A stretch of 64,000 nucleotides of DNA, taken from the NCBI GenBank assembly GCA_015060865.1, contig SUXS01000008.1:62001-126000 (forward strand), written 5' to 3'. The notes under the pieces were generated by a model. That model searched no databases, had not been told where the DNA came from, and saw only the letters and a list, made by a program, of their open reading frames with translations. Source of the stretch: Bacteroidales bacterium (GTDB lineage: Bacteria > Bacteroidota > Bacteroidia > Bacteroidales > Bacteroidaceae). A program made the translations under genes and the position numbers. Below, piece after piece: positions 1 through 9,167 of this stretch; the first letter of the stretch is position 1; each line of letters opens with the position of its first letter.

Positions 1-381
1 CACGACCGTCAGTACCGTGACTACCGCTCAGGCGTAGCCAAGCAGCGCTTCGAGACCGAGCTGCAGAAAGCCAAGGATGCAGCACTCGGCGGCACAGGTG
101 TTACTCCCGAACAGCTACAGGCCCTCAAGCATGCTAAGGCCGATGCCATCTGCGCACCGGAGAATGGACAAGTAATTTGGGAAATCTCTGTAGAAGGTCC
201 CTCATCAGCCCCTAACGTAGGGCGCACCTATAAGGAGGGTGAGCTGATGTGCCACATCGCCACACGCTGGGGACAGATGGTTCCTGTCTACGCAGGCTTT
301 TCCGGCCGTCTGGCCGAGGTGACTCCACAGGGAGCCACCGTGATGAAGGGCGATGCCGTGGCATATATAGAGCGTAATTGA
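1..381 (+). CDS. C-terminal part of a carboxylase/decarboxylase subunit (oxaloacetate decarboxylase alpha / pyruvate carboxylase subunit B-like), truncated by window start
   Basis: Frame 1 open from base 1 to TGA at 379-381; translation ...HDRQYRDYRSGVAKQRFETELQKAKDAALGG...ICAPENGQVIWEISVEG...VYAGFSGRLAEVTPQGATVMKGDAVAYIERN* looks like a biotinyl/lipoyl-type C-terminal domain. Confidence 0.55.
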   Translation, partial: HDRQYRDYRSGVAKQRFETELQKAKDAALGGTGVTPEQLQALKHAKADAICAPENGQVIWEISVEGPSSAPNVGRTYKEGELMCHIATRWGQMVPVYAGFSGRLAEVTPQGATVMKGDAVAYIERN

Positions 382-404
382 AAAGTTGTAATTTTAATAT
401 GAAG

Positions 405-429
405 AGCCGGCCTTGAAGGTCGGCTTTTT
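405..429 (+). terminator. Rho-independent terminator
   Basis: AGCCGGCCT-TGA-AGGTCGGCT stem (one GU) followed by TTTTTC, just after the stop at 381. Confidence 0.75.
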
Positions 430-733
430 CTTTTTACATAGGCAGAGGGGGTGTGTGCAGCCTTCCCCTCCGTGCTTACGCGAGAATGGGCTGTGTTCCT
501 TGCGATATTTCCGTATGAATGGTCGGGCGAGCGGAAATATCGAATTGCCTTTAGCCCCTACGGGCGGAGACCTAAAGGTTCTCAGAGGCCATTTTTCACG
601 ATAACTTCCTATCCCCTATCCTTTTAACCCCGATTTCCTTTGTCAGGATTTTTCTCCTTCTCAGAATTGGAAGTATCCGATTTTTTGGGTATATTTGTAG
701 AAGCAATGAGTGTGGCAATAATAAGGTGTATCA

Positions 734-1546
734 GTGACAAAGTCAAGCGACATATATACTCTTAGTTTCCCCAAAGCCAAGAGCGTTTTGGTTTCAGGCG
801 ACATACATGGCGAGTTCAATCAACTTGTCTTCAAGCTCTGTGTACAATACTCCATGCGCGACACCTTGCTCATTGTTGCCGGTGATTGTGGTTTCGGCTT
901 TGACAGTCCAGGCTATTACGACGAGATGGTCAAGAAGAACAGTCGCCGTATGTCTGAGGCTAATAACTGGATAATCTTCGTCAGAGGCAATCACGATAAT
1001 CCCGCCTATTTCGATGGACGTACTTTCCATCATCGTCGTTTCATGGCTGTTCCTGATTATACCATCATACAAGCTTGTCGCCACACCATATTATGTGTGG
1101 GTGGTGCCATCTCCATCGACCGCAACTATCGTCTTCACAAGTGGGAGGAGGACAATCGCCGTACTCATCAGCATGCTGTTCCTAAGGATACTCGCCTCGC
1201 CCGTCATTATTACTGGGCCGACGAGCCGCCAGTATATGATGACGCTATGCTCTCGCGTATCAATGAGTCCTTTGCTGTAGATATTGTTGTCAGCCATACG
1301 GCTCCCACCTTCTGTCAGTTACTGAGCAAGCGAGGATTACTCTCTTTTGCAACGTCTGATGAATCACTGCTTACTGATGTAGAAGCTGAACGCAATACGA
1401 TGACCGATATTTACAATCGCCTTATCCACGATGTCCACCCTATCACGCACTGGTTCTATGGGCACTTCCATCAGTCGTGGCACAACTCCATTGAGGGTGT
1501 GCTCTTCACAATGCTCGACATTATGGAGTTTCGGGAGGTGTATTAA
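734..1546 (+). CDS. Metallophosphoesterase
   Basis: 270 aa; GDIHGE, GDCGFGF, RGNHDNP and YGHFHQS motifs of calcineurin-like phosphoesterases; GTG start. Confidence 0.85.
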   Translation: MTKSSDIYTLSFPKAKSVLVSGDIHGEFNQLVFKLCVQYSMRDTLLIVAGDCGFGFDSPGYYDEMVKKNSRRMSEANNWIIFVRGNHDNPAYFDGRTFHHRRFMAVPDYTIIQACRHTILCVGGAISIDRNYRLHKWEEDNRRTHQHAVPKDTRLARHYYWADEPPVYDDAMLSRINESFAVDIVVSHTAPTFCQLLSKRGLLSFATSDESLLTDVEAERNTMTDIYNRLIHDVHPITHWFYGHFHQSWHNSIEGVLFTMLDIMEFREVY

Positions 1547-1698
1547 AGCAGTAAACTGTTTGACCCGATAACCAAGCTGCTTTCTCGAACTGTTAAAATA
1601 AATCCGCTGTGTGATAGGCTGACTTTAGATATTATTTTGTAGATTTGCAGTTGTAAAATGTAAATATATTTACATAGTAATTAAATATGTTATAATAT

Positions 1699-1899
1699 AT
1701 GGCAAATCTTAATCGAATAAAAGTAGTACTTGTTGAGCAGCAGAAAACTGGTAAATGGCTATCAGTGCAGTTGGGAAAGTCTACATGTACTGTCAGTAAA
1801 TGGTGCAGTAACACTACTCAGCCAGACTTGGTAACCCTAGACAAAATCGCCACATTATTAAATGTGGATATCCGAGAACTAATTATGCCTTCGAAATAA
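1699..1899 (+). CDS. Small XRE-family helix-turn-helix regulator
   Basis: 66 aa; WLSVQLGKSTCTVSKWCSNTTQPDLVTLDKIATLLNVDIRELI is a Cro/C1-type HTH, directly upstream of the methyltransferase. Confidence 0.85.
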   Translation: MANLNRIKVVLVEQQKTGKWLSVQLGKSTCTVSKWCSNTTQPDLVTLDKIATLLNVDIRELIMPSK

Positions 1900-1982
1900 A
1901 TTACTGCCGCTAAACCTTTGATAGGAATATTAAGGATTTGTTTTGTCTTATAAAAGGTTAGAAAAGTTTTGATTATATTATT

Positions 1983-3323
1983 ATGCATAAGAATAAATAT
2001 ACATTTATTGATTTATTTGCTGGATTAGGAGGTTTCCATCTTGCGCTTAAGAAATTGGGATATGAATGTGTATTTGCCTCAGAATTACGAGAAGACCTAC
2101 GAAAACTGTACGCAATAAACTATCCAGGAACAAGAATTGAAGGGGATATAACAAAAATTAGCCCCAAAGATATTCCTGACCACGATATCCTTTGCGCAGG
2201 ATTCCCTTGTCAACCTTTTAGTCAAGCAGGATTCCGAATGGGATTCGATGACGAAAAAAGAGGGAATATGTTTTATTACATAAGGGATATTTTGCACGAA
2301 AAGGCTCCTCGATTTCTCCTTTTGGAGAATGTGGCAAATTTGGAAGGTCATGACAATGGCCATACATGGAAAACCATTGAGAGAGAACTCCATGATGTTG
2401 GTTATGAGATTGACAAGAAGGTTCTTTCTCCACATCAATTTGGTATTCCTCAACATCGAAAACGCATATACATTGTTGGTGTTCGAAAAGATATCGGCAA
2501 CTTAGAAGGATTTGAGTTTCCCATACCAACGAATAAGCCTTGTGACATACATGATATTATTGATGAAAATGAAAGTGAATATATACCACTGAAAGAAGAA
2601 ACTCGTCAATATATAGAGATTTGGAATGAATTTGTACAACTTGCTGCAAAAAATCATTGTAAACTTCCAGGATTTCCCATATGGGCAATGGAATTTGGGG
2701 CAACCTACGATTACGAAGATGTTCCTCCTTGTCATCAAAGAGCAAAGCAATTGAAGGGGAAACGGGGAAAACTCGGTAGAGTAATTACCGGCAAAAGTCA
2801 TTCTCAGATGATGGCTCAACTTCCAATATATGCGCAAGATATACGAAAAGAAGGTGAAAAATTCCAAGACTGGAAGATTCGTTACATTAAACAGAATAGA
2901 GAATTCTACGCAAATAATAAGAATTGGATTGACACATGGATTGATAAAATACAGAACTTTCAAAATAGCCACATGAAGTTTGAGTGGAATTGCGGAAGTG
3001 ATGCAGATATGACTTTGGAAGATAAAATAATCCAATTTAGAGCATCAGGTATTAGGGTGAAATTACCCACTTTTTCACCAGCATTAAACCTAGTCGGAAC
3101 GCAAATACCTATATTTCCTTGGGCACATGTTCCTGATTCCGATTTAAAAGGTAGATATATGACCGTCAAAGAAGCTGCAAAGATACAAGGAATGGAAGAA
3201 CTTTCTTTTGAGAATGAAAACTATCAAATGAGTGCAACAAGAAGTTTTGAGGCTCTTGGAAATGCTGTAAATGTAGAAATAGTGCGTATTATCGCAGAAG
3301 ATTTAATGGATTTTGTTAAATGA
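1983..3323 (+). CDS. DNA (cytosine-5) methyltransferase
   Basis: 446 aa; FIDLFAGLGGFHLAL, GFPCQPFSQAG, LLLENV, QFGIPQHRKRIYIVG and ALGNAVNVEI motifs. Confidence 0.95.
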   Translation: MHKNKYTFIDLFAGLGGFHLALKKLGYECVFASELREDLRKLYAINYPGTRIEGDITKISPKDIPDHDILCAGFPCQPFSQAGFRMGFDDEKRGNMFYYIRDILHEKAPRFLLLENVANLEGHDNGHTWKTIERELHDVGYEIDKKVLSPHQFGIPQHRKRIYIVGVRKDIGNLEGFEFPIPTNKPCDIHDIIDENESEYIPLKEETRQYIEIWNEFVQLAAKNHCKLPGFPIWAMEFGATYDYEDVPPCHQRAKQLKGKRGKLGRVITGKSHSQMMAQLPIYAQDIRKEGEKFQDWKIRYIKQNREFYANNKNWIDTWIDKIQNFQNSHMKFEWNCGSDADMTLEDKIIQFRASGIRVKLPTFSPALNLVGTQIPIFPWAHVPDSDLKGRYMTVKEAAKIQGMEELSFENENYQMSATRSFEALGNAVNVEIVRIIAEDLMDFVK

Positions 3324-4900
3324 TGAGTATGGAAAAAAACATTGAAATACAGGAATTGAATATTCAGCCTCAAGCTGGCGTTATCGGTGTATTCTCAAGG
3401 CTCAACTATAAACCGTGGTATGCTATTGCAGAGTTTGTAGATAATTCTACGCAGTCTTTCTATTCTCATCAACAAGAACTTGCTGATGCAGGCATTAATG
3501 ACATTGTGGTTTCAATAAATTATGATGTAGAGAACGATGTACTTATAATTATGGATACAGCCTTTGGCATGGAAATAGAAGATTTTGCCAGAGCGGTAAA
3601 GATAGATTCACCACCAGATGACAAAACAGGACGTAACGAGTTTGGCATGGGATTAAAGACTGCTGCATCATGGTTTGGCAACATTTGGTCTGTGCGTTCC
3701 ACACAATTCGGTTCTAACCATGAATATTATACGGAAATCAACATACCAGAATTACGCAGCAATAATATTAACAGCGTTACTATCAAACGTACCATTGTTG
3801 ATCCTAGTTCTCATGGTACGACAATAATTATCCGAGAAGTCACTAAAAAAATAGGCTCTGCAAGGACAAAAAACAAAATAACGGAATTACTTAAAAGTAT
3901 GTATCGCCGCGATTTGAATAATGGACTTGTACGTATCTTATACGATGGTGAACCTTTGTTCTATGATGAATACGATTGCCTATCGTTCAGAAATCAAACA
4001 TGGAGAAAGAACATAGACTTCAAATTTGAATTTGACGGTCATAACCATCATGTCGTTGGTTTTGTTGGAATATTAGCACATGGTGGATTCGGACGAGCTG
4101 GATTTGCATTGTTCCGGAGAAATCGAGTAGTAGTAGGTGGGGAAGAGTTTAACTATAAACCTGATGAAATCTTCGGACAGGCTCAAAGTACTATTGCTCA
4201 CAAATTGTTTGGGGAACTGGACTTGGATGACTTTCCAATCAATCAAGCAAAAGACGGTTTCGTTTGGGATGATGGACTTGAAGAAGAGTTTATCAATCAA
4301 CTAAAAATTCATATCAAAGAATATATTGAGATTGCCAAGATTACAAATAAAGACCGAGAAAAAGAAGAATCCACCTCTAAAAGCGTATCGGACAATGTGC
4401 AGAGTCAGGTTCAAGATGCGATAGAACATTCATTGGGAAAACAGACTAAAACGCCAGAGCCATCGTTTTTTGATATCCTTTCAAATACAGAGCCTGAAGA
4501 TGGACAATCTGAACTTGATTTATACAAAGAATATCAAGCAGAACAAAATAATCAGCCAGAAGTCATAGATGACAAAGTCCGCACATATCCAATCCAAATG
4601 GATGGTGCTAGCAAATGTACTATATCTGTTCGCTGGACATTGGGTAATTCCTCTACATGGATTAAGGTTGATGCAGAAGAAGATGGAAGTAAGGCCGACA
4701 TACAACTCAACATAAACCATCCTTTCTTTAAACCATATTCCGAAAAAGAGGATTTCAAATCTGTACTGGAAAAGTTTGCAATAGCATTTGCTTTAGCAGA
4801 AATACGTGCAAAAAGAAATGCAGATGCGGAAGGTCGGATAAGCCCTAACGCTTTTAGAACTCATATAAATAATTACTTAAGAGAATTAACAGATGAATAG
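3320..4900 (+). CDS. GHKL (MutL/MORC-type) ATPase
   Basis: 526 aa; AIAEFVDNSTQSF, IMDTAFGMEIEDF, GRNEFGMGLKTAASWFG nucleotide-binding motifs; ATGA overlap with the MTase stop. Confidence 0.85.
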   Translation: MMSMEKNIEIQELNIQPQAGVIGVFSRLNYKPWYAIAEFVDNSTQSFYSHQQELADAGINDIVVSINYDVENDVLIIMDTAFGMEIEDFARAVKIDSPPDDKTGRNEFGMGLKTAASWFGNIWSVRSTQFGSNHEYYTEINIPELRSNNINSVTIKRTIVDPSSHGTTIIIREVTKKIGSARTKNKITELLKSMYRRDLNNGLVRILYDGEPLFYDEYDCLSFRNQTWRKNIDFKFEFDGHNHHVVGFVGILAHGGFGRAGFALFRRNRVVVGGEEFNYKPDEIFGQAQSTIAHKLFGELDLDDFPINQAKDGFVWDDGLEEEFINQLKIHIKEYIEIAKITNKDREKEESTSKSVSDNVQSQVQDAIEHSLGKQTKTPEPSFFDILSNTEPEDGQSELDLYKEYQAEQNNQPEVIDDKVRTYPIQMDGASKCTISVRWTLGNSSTWIKVDAEEDGSKADIQLNINHPFFKPYSEKEDFKSVLEKFAIAFALAEIRAKRNADAEGRISPNAFRTHINNYLRELTDE

Positions 4901-7070
4901 TATGGAACAATATAACGTAAAGAGAACAGACGCAATACAACCTGTCGTCGAAGGAAGATATTTCACACGTATTCATCAAAGGCAAATTGATGCTTATGGT
5001 GAGATAGGTGCAAATAATATTGTTCAGAATGTACGTGCAACATATGGAAAACTCATGCATCAGCTTCGTGCAGGATTGTACGAGAATCATAATTCTCTAT
5101 TAGTAGGTAAAGTCCAATCTGGAAAAACCTCTAATTTGGAGTTGTTGACAGCATTAGCTTTTGATAATGGATATAATTTCTTGCTTATTTTTGGAGGATA
5201 TGACAAAGAATTGTTGCGTCAAAGTACGGAACGTTTTGGAACCACTTTTGAAACAGCAGGAGGTGAAGATGTTCTTTATTCAGAGAATCCTGTTCTATTT
5301 ACCACGAATGATCCAACTAAGGAATCTGTTCCCATCAATAGTTTAGATTCAGATTTTGCAAAGCAATTGATTGAAGAAAAGCGGCCAATTATCATTACTT
5401 GCCTTAAACGGCCACCTGCAATGCAAATTGCCCTGAAAGTTATAAGCAAAATTCAGGAATCTGTATCTGGTATAGTACCTTTTATCATCGATGATGAAGG
5501 GGATCAAGCCAGTTTAAATACAGCAAAAGACAAGGCTCGCAATTCAACTCCAACTTATAAGACAATTGTAAAGATTAAGGAGGTATTGGGAAACCCTCTC
5601 TATCTTTCAGTAACAGCAACTCCTCAAGCCAATATTTTTCAAGAAGATATCAGTGCTTTAAATCCCGCTTCAATTCATACGGTTCAACCTGGTACAGGAT
5701 ATGATGGCGCAAGTATATACCACCTATCGGAAAATGATATTATCGAGGATGTCTCAGATACGGACTCACCCTTGCGGATATCAAATTCTTTGAAAGAGGC
5801 AATTTACTACTTTTTTATAGCAAGTGCTATTAAAAGGTTGAGATTTCCTAGCAAAAAAGACAAACGCTCCGATATGATTATTCATGTTGATAGAACAGTA
5901 GTGGCTCATGGTAGTATTTATTCAGCCATTCATGATATGCTAGGGGAGATAAAACAAGCTTTCCTTGAAGAGGATTCTGTAGATTTTTATGTTAATATCA
6001 TAAGGAAGTGTTATGATAAATATCTTCCACAAGAAGTTCGCAAACAATATCCATTAGATAATATTCTCATTTCTGAAATATCCCAAGCGATACAATCAAC
6101 AGGTGCAATACTACAAAATGGAATAGGGAAGCATACGAAAGAAATAGAATTAACAAAATTGCATAAAATCTATATTGGTGGTGATCTTCTTCAACGCGGT
6201 TTGACGTTCTCCAACTTAATAGTTTCCTATTTTACGCGTTTTGCTAAAAGTGGTGGTAATATGGATACCACATTGCAAAGAGCGCGGTGGTTTGGATATA
6301 GAAGTAAGTATTTAGATTTGTGCAAAATATTCACAACAGTTGAAATTGCCAAAGAATTCACTGCTCTTGCAGAAATTGAAGATGACTTATGGGAACAATT
6401 TGACGATGTAGGAAATGGGGTTCTGGAAATTAAAGACATTATTATACAAGCTGAAAGCACGAAACAAAAACCAACGGCTAAAAATAAAGCCAAATTTAAA
6501 AGAATATCATTTAAGAATCGTTGGATAAAACAGAAGTTTTTGGTGGTGGATGATGTTGAAATTTCGTCTAATAACAACCGCGTTAATGATCTCATCTCAT
6601 CAATAACAACTTGGCGTTCAACAAATGCAGGTAGTACAACCGGAGTAGAAACAGCCAAGTATGCAATGTTTACGGCTGAGCAGTTAATAACTCTCATAGA
6701 ATCTATTGACACTGCTTTTGATCGCGAACCATTTAACAAGAGGCCTGTACTTGAATTGATGGGCTCATCCGATATTCCTGTTATCCTAATGTGGACAGAT
6801 GAAAATGATAAAGTACGCTATCGTTCTATTTACAATGATGCTGCACATGACAGGATTAAAGCGCTACATCAAGGCGCAAATACCACGGATTCAAGTCGAC
6901 TGACATATCTTGGCGACCAAAAGGTTGTAGTAGATCCAGATAAAGTTAACATTCAGATTCACTATATTTCTCCAGGCTTAACAAAAACGAATCGTATAAA
7001 GAAAGATCAGTATATGTTTGCAATATACATTCCCAAAAATAAAGTTTATTTCGTAAAAGATAATGATTGA
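4893..7070 (+). CDS. Z1 domain-containing protein (P-loop, helicase-like)
   Basis: 725 aa; LVGKVQSGKTSNLELLTALAFDNGYNFLLIFGG, IIDDEGDQASLNT, YLSVTATPQANI, IYIGGDLLQRGLTFSNLIVSYFTR, TLQRARWFGYR; 8-bp overlap with preceding ORF. Confidence 0.85.
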   Translation: MNSMEQYNVKRTDAIQPVVEGRYFTRIHQRQIDAYGEIGANNIVQNVRATYGKLMHQLRAGLYENHNSLLVGKVQSGKTSNLELLTALAFDNGYNFLLIFGGYDKELLRQSTERFGTTFETAGGEDVLYSENPVLFTTNDPTKESVPINSLDSDFAKQLIEEKRPIIITCLKRPPAMQIALKVISKIQESVSGIVPFIIDDEGDQASLNTAKDKARNSTPTYKTIVKIKEVLGNPLYLSVTATPQANIFQEDISALNPASIHTVQPGTGYDGASIYHLSENDIIEDVSDTDSPLRISNSLKEAIYYFFIASAIKRLRFPSKKDKRSDMIIHVDRTVVAHGSIYSAIHDMLGEIKQAFLEEDSVDFYVNIIRKCYDKYLPQEVRKQYPLDNILISEISQAIQSTGAILQNGIGKHTKEIELTKLHKIYIGGDLLQRGLTFSNLIVSYFTRFAKSGGNMDTTLQRARWFGYRSKYLDLCKIFTTVEIAKEFTALAEIEDDLWEQFDDVGNGVLEIKDIIIQAESTKQKPTAKNKAKFKRISFKNRWIKQKFLVVDDVEISSNNNRVNDLISSITTWRSTNAGSTTGVETAKYAMFTAEQLITLIESIDTAFDREPFNKRPVLELMGSSDIPVILMWTDENDKVRYRSIYNDAAHDRIKALHQGANTTDSSRLTYLGDQKVVVDPDKVNIQIHYISPGLTKTNRIKKDQYMFAIYIPKNKVYFVKDND

Positions 7071-7998
7071 AATAAAAAAACTCCTCGAGAAAATACAGAT
7101 TATTCCACGGGATTGTACCCTTTATCTATTAGAAACATTCCCCTGTGGAACTGGTTTGTTTGCCTCCAATGGAAAGGTCCTTTATTTAGTGCCCAATAAT
7201 GAAGGCTGTATGCCATTAAGTATCAAGACTGAGTATTTATGGGTAGAGACCAATATTTTCGTATCAGCATTTAATCCTTCAGTATCTTCATTTGAGGATG
7301 GTTACTACAACTTCATAGAACTTCAATTGTCGGCGCTAAATGATGTTGAGGCAAATCTAAATGCATTTGTCAACTTATGTTTGGCTCATGCTACATATAC
7401 TCACGGAAAGGATTTTATGCCATTCTTTGATTCTCTTGTGTCACTATTCCAACTTCCAAGAGAACAGCAATATAAAAATCTAGTTGGGCTTATGGGAGAA
7501 TTGTTGTTAATAGAACATGTCTATCAAAACTACAATGAGGATTTGTCTCCATTTTGGCATACTAATGGAACGTCGTCCAGACTGGATTTTACTTGCCCCT
7601 TCGCTAATCTAGAAATTAAAACTACAGCAAGCGATTCTTTGAGTTTTACAATCAAACATAATCAACTATTTGTGGATTTAAAGGATAATGTTCTCGTTGC
7701 TGTTAGAATAGAAGAGAATAATTCAGGCAGAACACTTGAAGAGGTAATAACGCGGTTGCTACAAGATTCACAAATATGCAATGGCATGCAATTTAGTATC
7801 AACATTGAGAAAGAGAAGAGGCGTATATCACCTTCAGAAATAAGCAGCAAACGATTTGCACTTAGGAAGATAAGTTTCTATCGTGCTATTGATATTAATC
7901 CCTTTGTAGACGTTCCTGATTGTGTGGAAAACTTGTCGTATAAGTTGAATCTATTGTCGTTTCCAGAAATCACATTTAATGATGTGATTCGTCGATGA
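7063..7998 (+). CDS. PD-(D/E)XK motif protein (DUF4420-like)
   Basis: 311 aa; GLMGELLLIEHVYQN...WHTNGTSSRLDFTCPFANLEIKTTASDSLSFTI resembles a PD-(D/E)XK core; 8-bp overlap with the Z1 gene. Confidence 0.7.
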   Translation: MIEIKKLLEKIQIIPRDCTLYLLETFPCGTGLFASNGKVLYLVPNNEGCMPLSIKTEYLWVETNIFVSAFNPSVSSFEDGYYNFIELQLSALNDVEANLNAFVNLCLAHATYTHGKDFMPFFDSLVSLFQLPREQQYKNLVGLMGELLLIEHVYQNYNEDLSPFWHTNGTSSRLDFTCPFANLEIKTTASDSLSFTIKHNQLFVDLKDNVLVAVRIEENNSGRTLEEVITRLLQDSQICNGMQFSINIEKEKRRISPSEISSKRFALRKISFYRAIDINPFVDVPDCVENLSYKLNLLSFPEITFNDVIRR

Positions 7999-8290
7999 AT
8001 ATCCAATCAAAAAGCAAGACTCCCGAACTGCTATCATCGATTTAGTAATTACGAGAAGTGGATGCCAAAGGTCAGGAGTAGTGAAACTCGCATACAAAAT
8101 AGAATAATCATTAAATACAATGAAGAAAAAAATCTCTCTCAGAAGAAGGAAATTAAGCGCCGATAAATTATAATCAATTGAAAATTTTGGGGTTGCTGAT
8201 GGCAATATGTACCTAACAAAAGTGGTTGCAATCTGTACCCCACCAGCTCCAATAAGATAAATATAAATACTCCAAGAACTCTTTCTTCTC

Positions 8291-8461
8291 ATGCCCTTCT
8301 ACGACGTACAAATAACCACGGATTTGGGTGAGACGGTGGTGCTGCAGATTGCAGCATCGTCGCCCGAGGAGGCGGAACTCACTGCCATCCATATGGTGGA
8401 GATGGGGCAGGCCGATGTGGAGGGGACGTGTGTGGTGGAATGCTTTGCGGAACACGCTTAG
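8291..8461 (+). CDS. Small hypothetical protein (56 aa)
   Basis: ATG..TAG ORF below the supplied track cutoff: MPFYDVQITTDLGETVVLQIAASSPEEAELTAIHMVEMGQADVEGTCVVECFAEHA*. Confidence 0.5.
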   Translation: MPFYDVQITTDLGETVVLQIAASSPEEAELTAIHMVEMGQADVEGTCVVECFAEHA

Positions 8462-8597
8462 CGTGGACAAAAACGATAATTATGCTGCAAAGCTACTGAT
8501 GCGATGGATTAAGGGGATTTGATGTAAAAAGAGGTGTTTGGCCTTTTTGAGTCAAGGTGTCGGTAGTTGGGCGTAATAAACTGTATTGCTGCTGTTT

Positions 8598-8635
8598 GCC
8601 GACCGACACCCCCGTTGCGGGGTGTCGGTGTTTCA
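8598..8635. repeat. Inverted repeat CCGACACCCC...GGGGTGTCGG
   Basis: Direct reading of ccgaccgacacccccgttgcggggtgtcggtg. Confidence 0.8.
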
Positions 8636-8731
8636 TACCCTGTGGCGAGCAACATTTATTGTACCTGCAAGGTAAGTTGCGTGTACCTATAGTAACAGAT
8701 TATACAAGTTACCTGTAGCTAATGGAATTAT

Positions 8732-8765
8732 TGCAAGGCTCTGATCAAAATGTCAGAGCCTTGCA
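8732..8765. terminator. 13-bp perfect stem-loop, terminator-like
   Basis: TGCAAGGCTCTGA-tcaaaatg-TCAGAGCCTTGCA followed by tttcaaaaaa. Confidence 0.5.
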
Positions 8766-9167
8766 TTTCAAAAAATCTCTTTGTCCAATTTGAAAAATGC
8801 ATGCATGTAATTCAAAAACAGCCTTTTTTGATCTCTCGGAATCTGACATTTTGCTACCTTGACAGGTTTTTTTGTGACACTTTGCTTTCTTTTTCAGGCT
8901 AATGCTTACACCCCTGCTTACCGACACCCGACCGATACCACCGACACCGGGGTGTCGGTCGGTAAAGTTCAGTAATACAACTCTTTACAACGTATTACCG
9001 ATACCTACACACAAAACAGGAAAACAGTTGGTTCCTATTGTCAGACATGACTGTTCTCCATAGTAGTTGCTGCATTAGAGTGAAGCAAATGCCGCAATAA
9101 ATGTGCAAAATGCAAGAGCAATCTTGGCATTTCAGTCATTTATCATTACCTTCGCGGTACGATTCAA

